From NCBI GenBank assembly GCA_039666455.1, contig JAVSLW010000039.1, positions 1 through 12,070 of the forward strand: a stretch of 12,070 nucleotides of DNA. Reading direction: 5' to 3'. The notes under the pieces were generated by a model. It worked only from the letters and a program-made list of their open reading frames with translations, did not search any database and had not been told where the DNA came from. Shown here in pieces: positions 11,843 to 12,070 of the stretch (position 1 is the first letter of the stretch; each line of letters begins with the position of its first letter). Made by a program: the position numbers and the translations under genes. This DNA comes from Methanobacterium sp. Lineage in GTDB: Archaea; Methanobacteriota; Methanobacteria; Methanobacteriales; Methanobacteriaceae.

Positions 11843-12070
11843 CTAATTTCTGAAAGAATACTATGATTTCTATAAGTCATTAGATGAATTTTCAGATTAA
11901 TACTTAAATCAAAGGGTTAAATACTGTGAAAACATAATTATAATAAATGATGAAACCAGAATTAGACAAAAACGATGAAAACCGTAACTAAATCCTATAA
12001 ATATAGAATATATCCGAATAAAGAGCAACAGGATATATTAGAATTTAATATGGGCAGCGCACGCTTTGTT
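11843..12070 (+). mobile_element. Left part of a second tnpB element (copy 2), cut by the window edge
   Basis: The 228 visible bases match copy 1 at roughly 96% (about nine differences, counted by eye). TTTAT (11838-11842) precedes it as in copy 1. The left-end hairpin is kept at 11861-11883, including the bulged T at 11880, with one stem base changed to a G-T pair. Copies are in the same orientation, 9.37 kb apart. Confidence 0.85.
11975..12070 (+). CDS. tnpB: TnpB, N-terminal 32 residues of copy 2 (partial)
   Basis: The frame starts at the same ATG context as copy 1 and is open to the window end. Only one residue differs from copy 1 in this part (S20 to D); the other base changes are silent. 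This suggests that the protein has been under selection since the copies separated. Whether this copy is intact cannot be seen. Confidence 0.85.
   Translation, partial: MKTVTKSYKYRIYPNKEQQDILEFNMGSARFV

Noticed and set aside
2469..12070. Composite transposon made of two tnpB elements carrying the genes between them
   Set aside because: The enclosed genes are ordinary core genes in normal context (pth2, mfnE, aEF-1beta), and this element type does not form composite transposons through inverted ends; the copies are better seen as independent insertions at TTTAT.

Overview
The window looks like a chromosomal stretch from an AT-rich methanogenic archaeon of the Methanobacteriales, most likely Methanobacterium or a close relative. 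The evidence is an archaeal translation cluster (pth2, mfnE, an HVO_2753-type zinc-ribbon microprotein, aEF-1beta), a methanofuran biosynthesis gene (mfnE, found only in methanogens and relatives), GGTGA-type ribosome binding sites, TTTATATA-type archaeal promoters, some apparently leaderless genes, T-tract terminators, and lipoprotein and membrane genes of the kind common in this group. No rRNA, tRNA or CRISPR array was seen.

Layout. 1-118: 3' end of a gene ending in a winged-helix-like domain. 163-945: orphan UPF0014/FetB-like permease. 984-1214 (minus) and 1340-1663 (plus): two small, divergently transcribed genes. The second looks like a divergent histone-fold protein. 1693-2417 (minus): two overlapping genes for paralogous four-helix membrane proteins. 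2469-3773: a tnpB-only IS200/IS605-type element whose left-end hairpin, right-end hairpin, omega-RNA region, likely TAM and guide can all be read. 3945-4505: PsbP-like lipoprotein with a palindrome at its promoter. 4633-6260: pth2, mfnE, zinc ribbon, aEF-1beta, with a striking run of four hairpins between mfnE and the zinc-ribbon gene. 6261-6690: no intact gene, one possible decayed minus-strand gene. 6691-6987: small DUF3303-like protein. 7101-7298 (minus): a 3' remnant of truD that abuts and overlaps a KdpD-like sensor (7245-8609), itself lacking both ends of KdpD. 8872-10356: TrkH potassium transporter. 10495-11796: NCS2 (uracil/xanthine-type) permease. 11843-12070: start of a second, about 96% identical copy of the tnpB element, cut by the window edge.

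How the genes work together. The 4633-6260 block supports protein synthesis (peptidyl-tRNA recycling, EF-1A nucleotide exchange) with methanofuran synthesis embedded in it. The KdpD-like sensor and TrkH are both tied to potassium by family and may be functionally linked. The two tnpB copies are direct repeats about 9.37 kb apart. The stretch between them is ordinary chromosome, not transposon cargo.

Most worth a second look: the gapless histone-fold match at 1340-1663; the tandem hairpin array that reaches into the ribosome binding site of the zinc-ribbon gene; TnpB's missing canonical RuvC-II glutamate with a candidate replacement; and the truD/kdpD junction, where two genes are broken at the same point.
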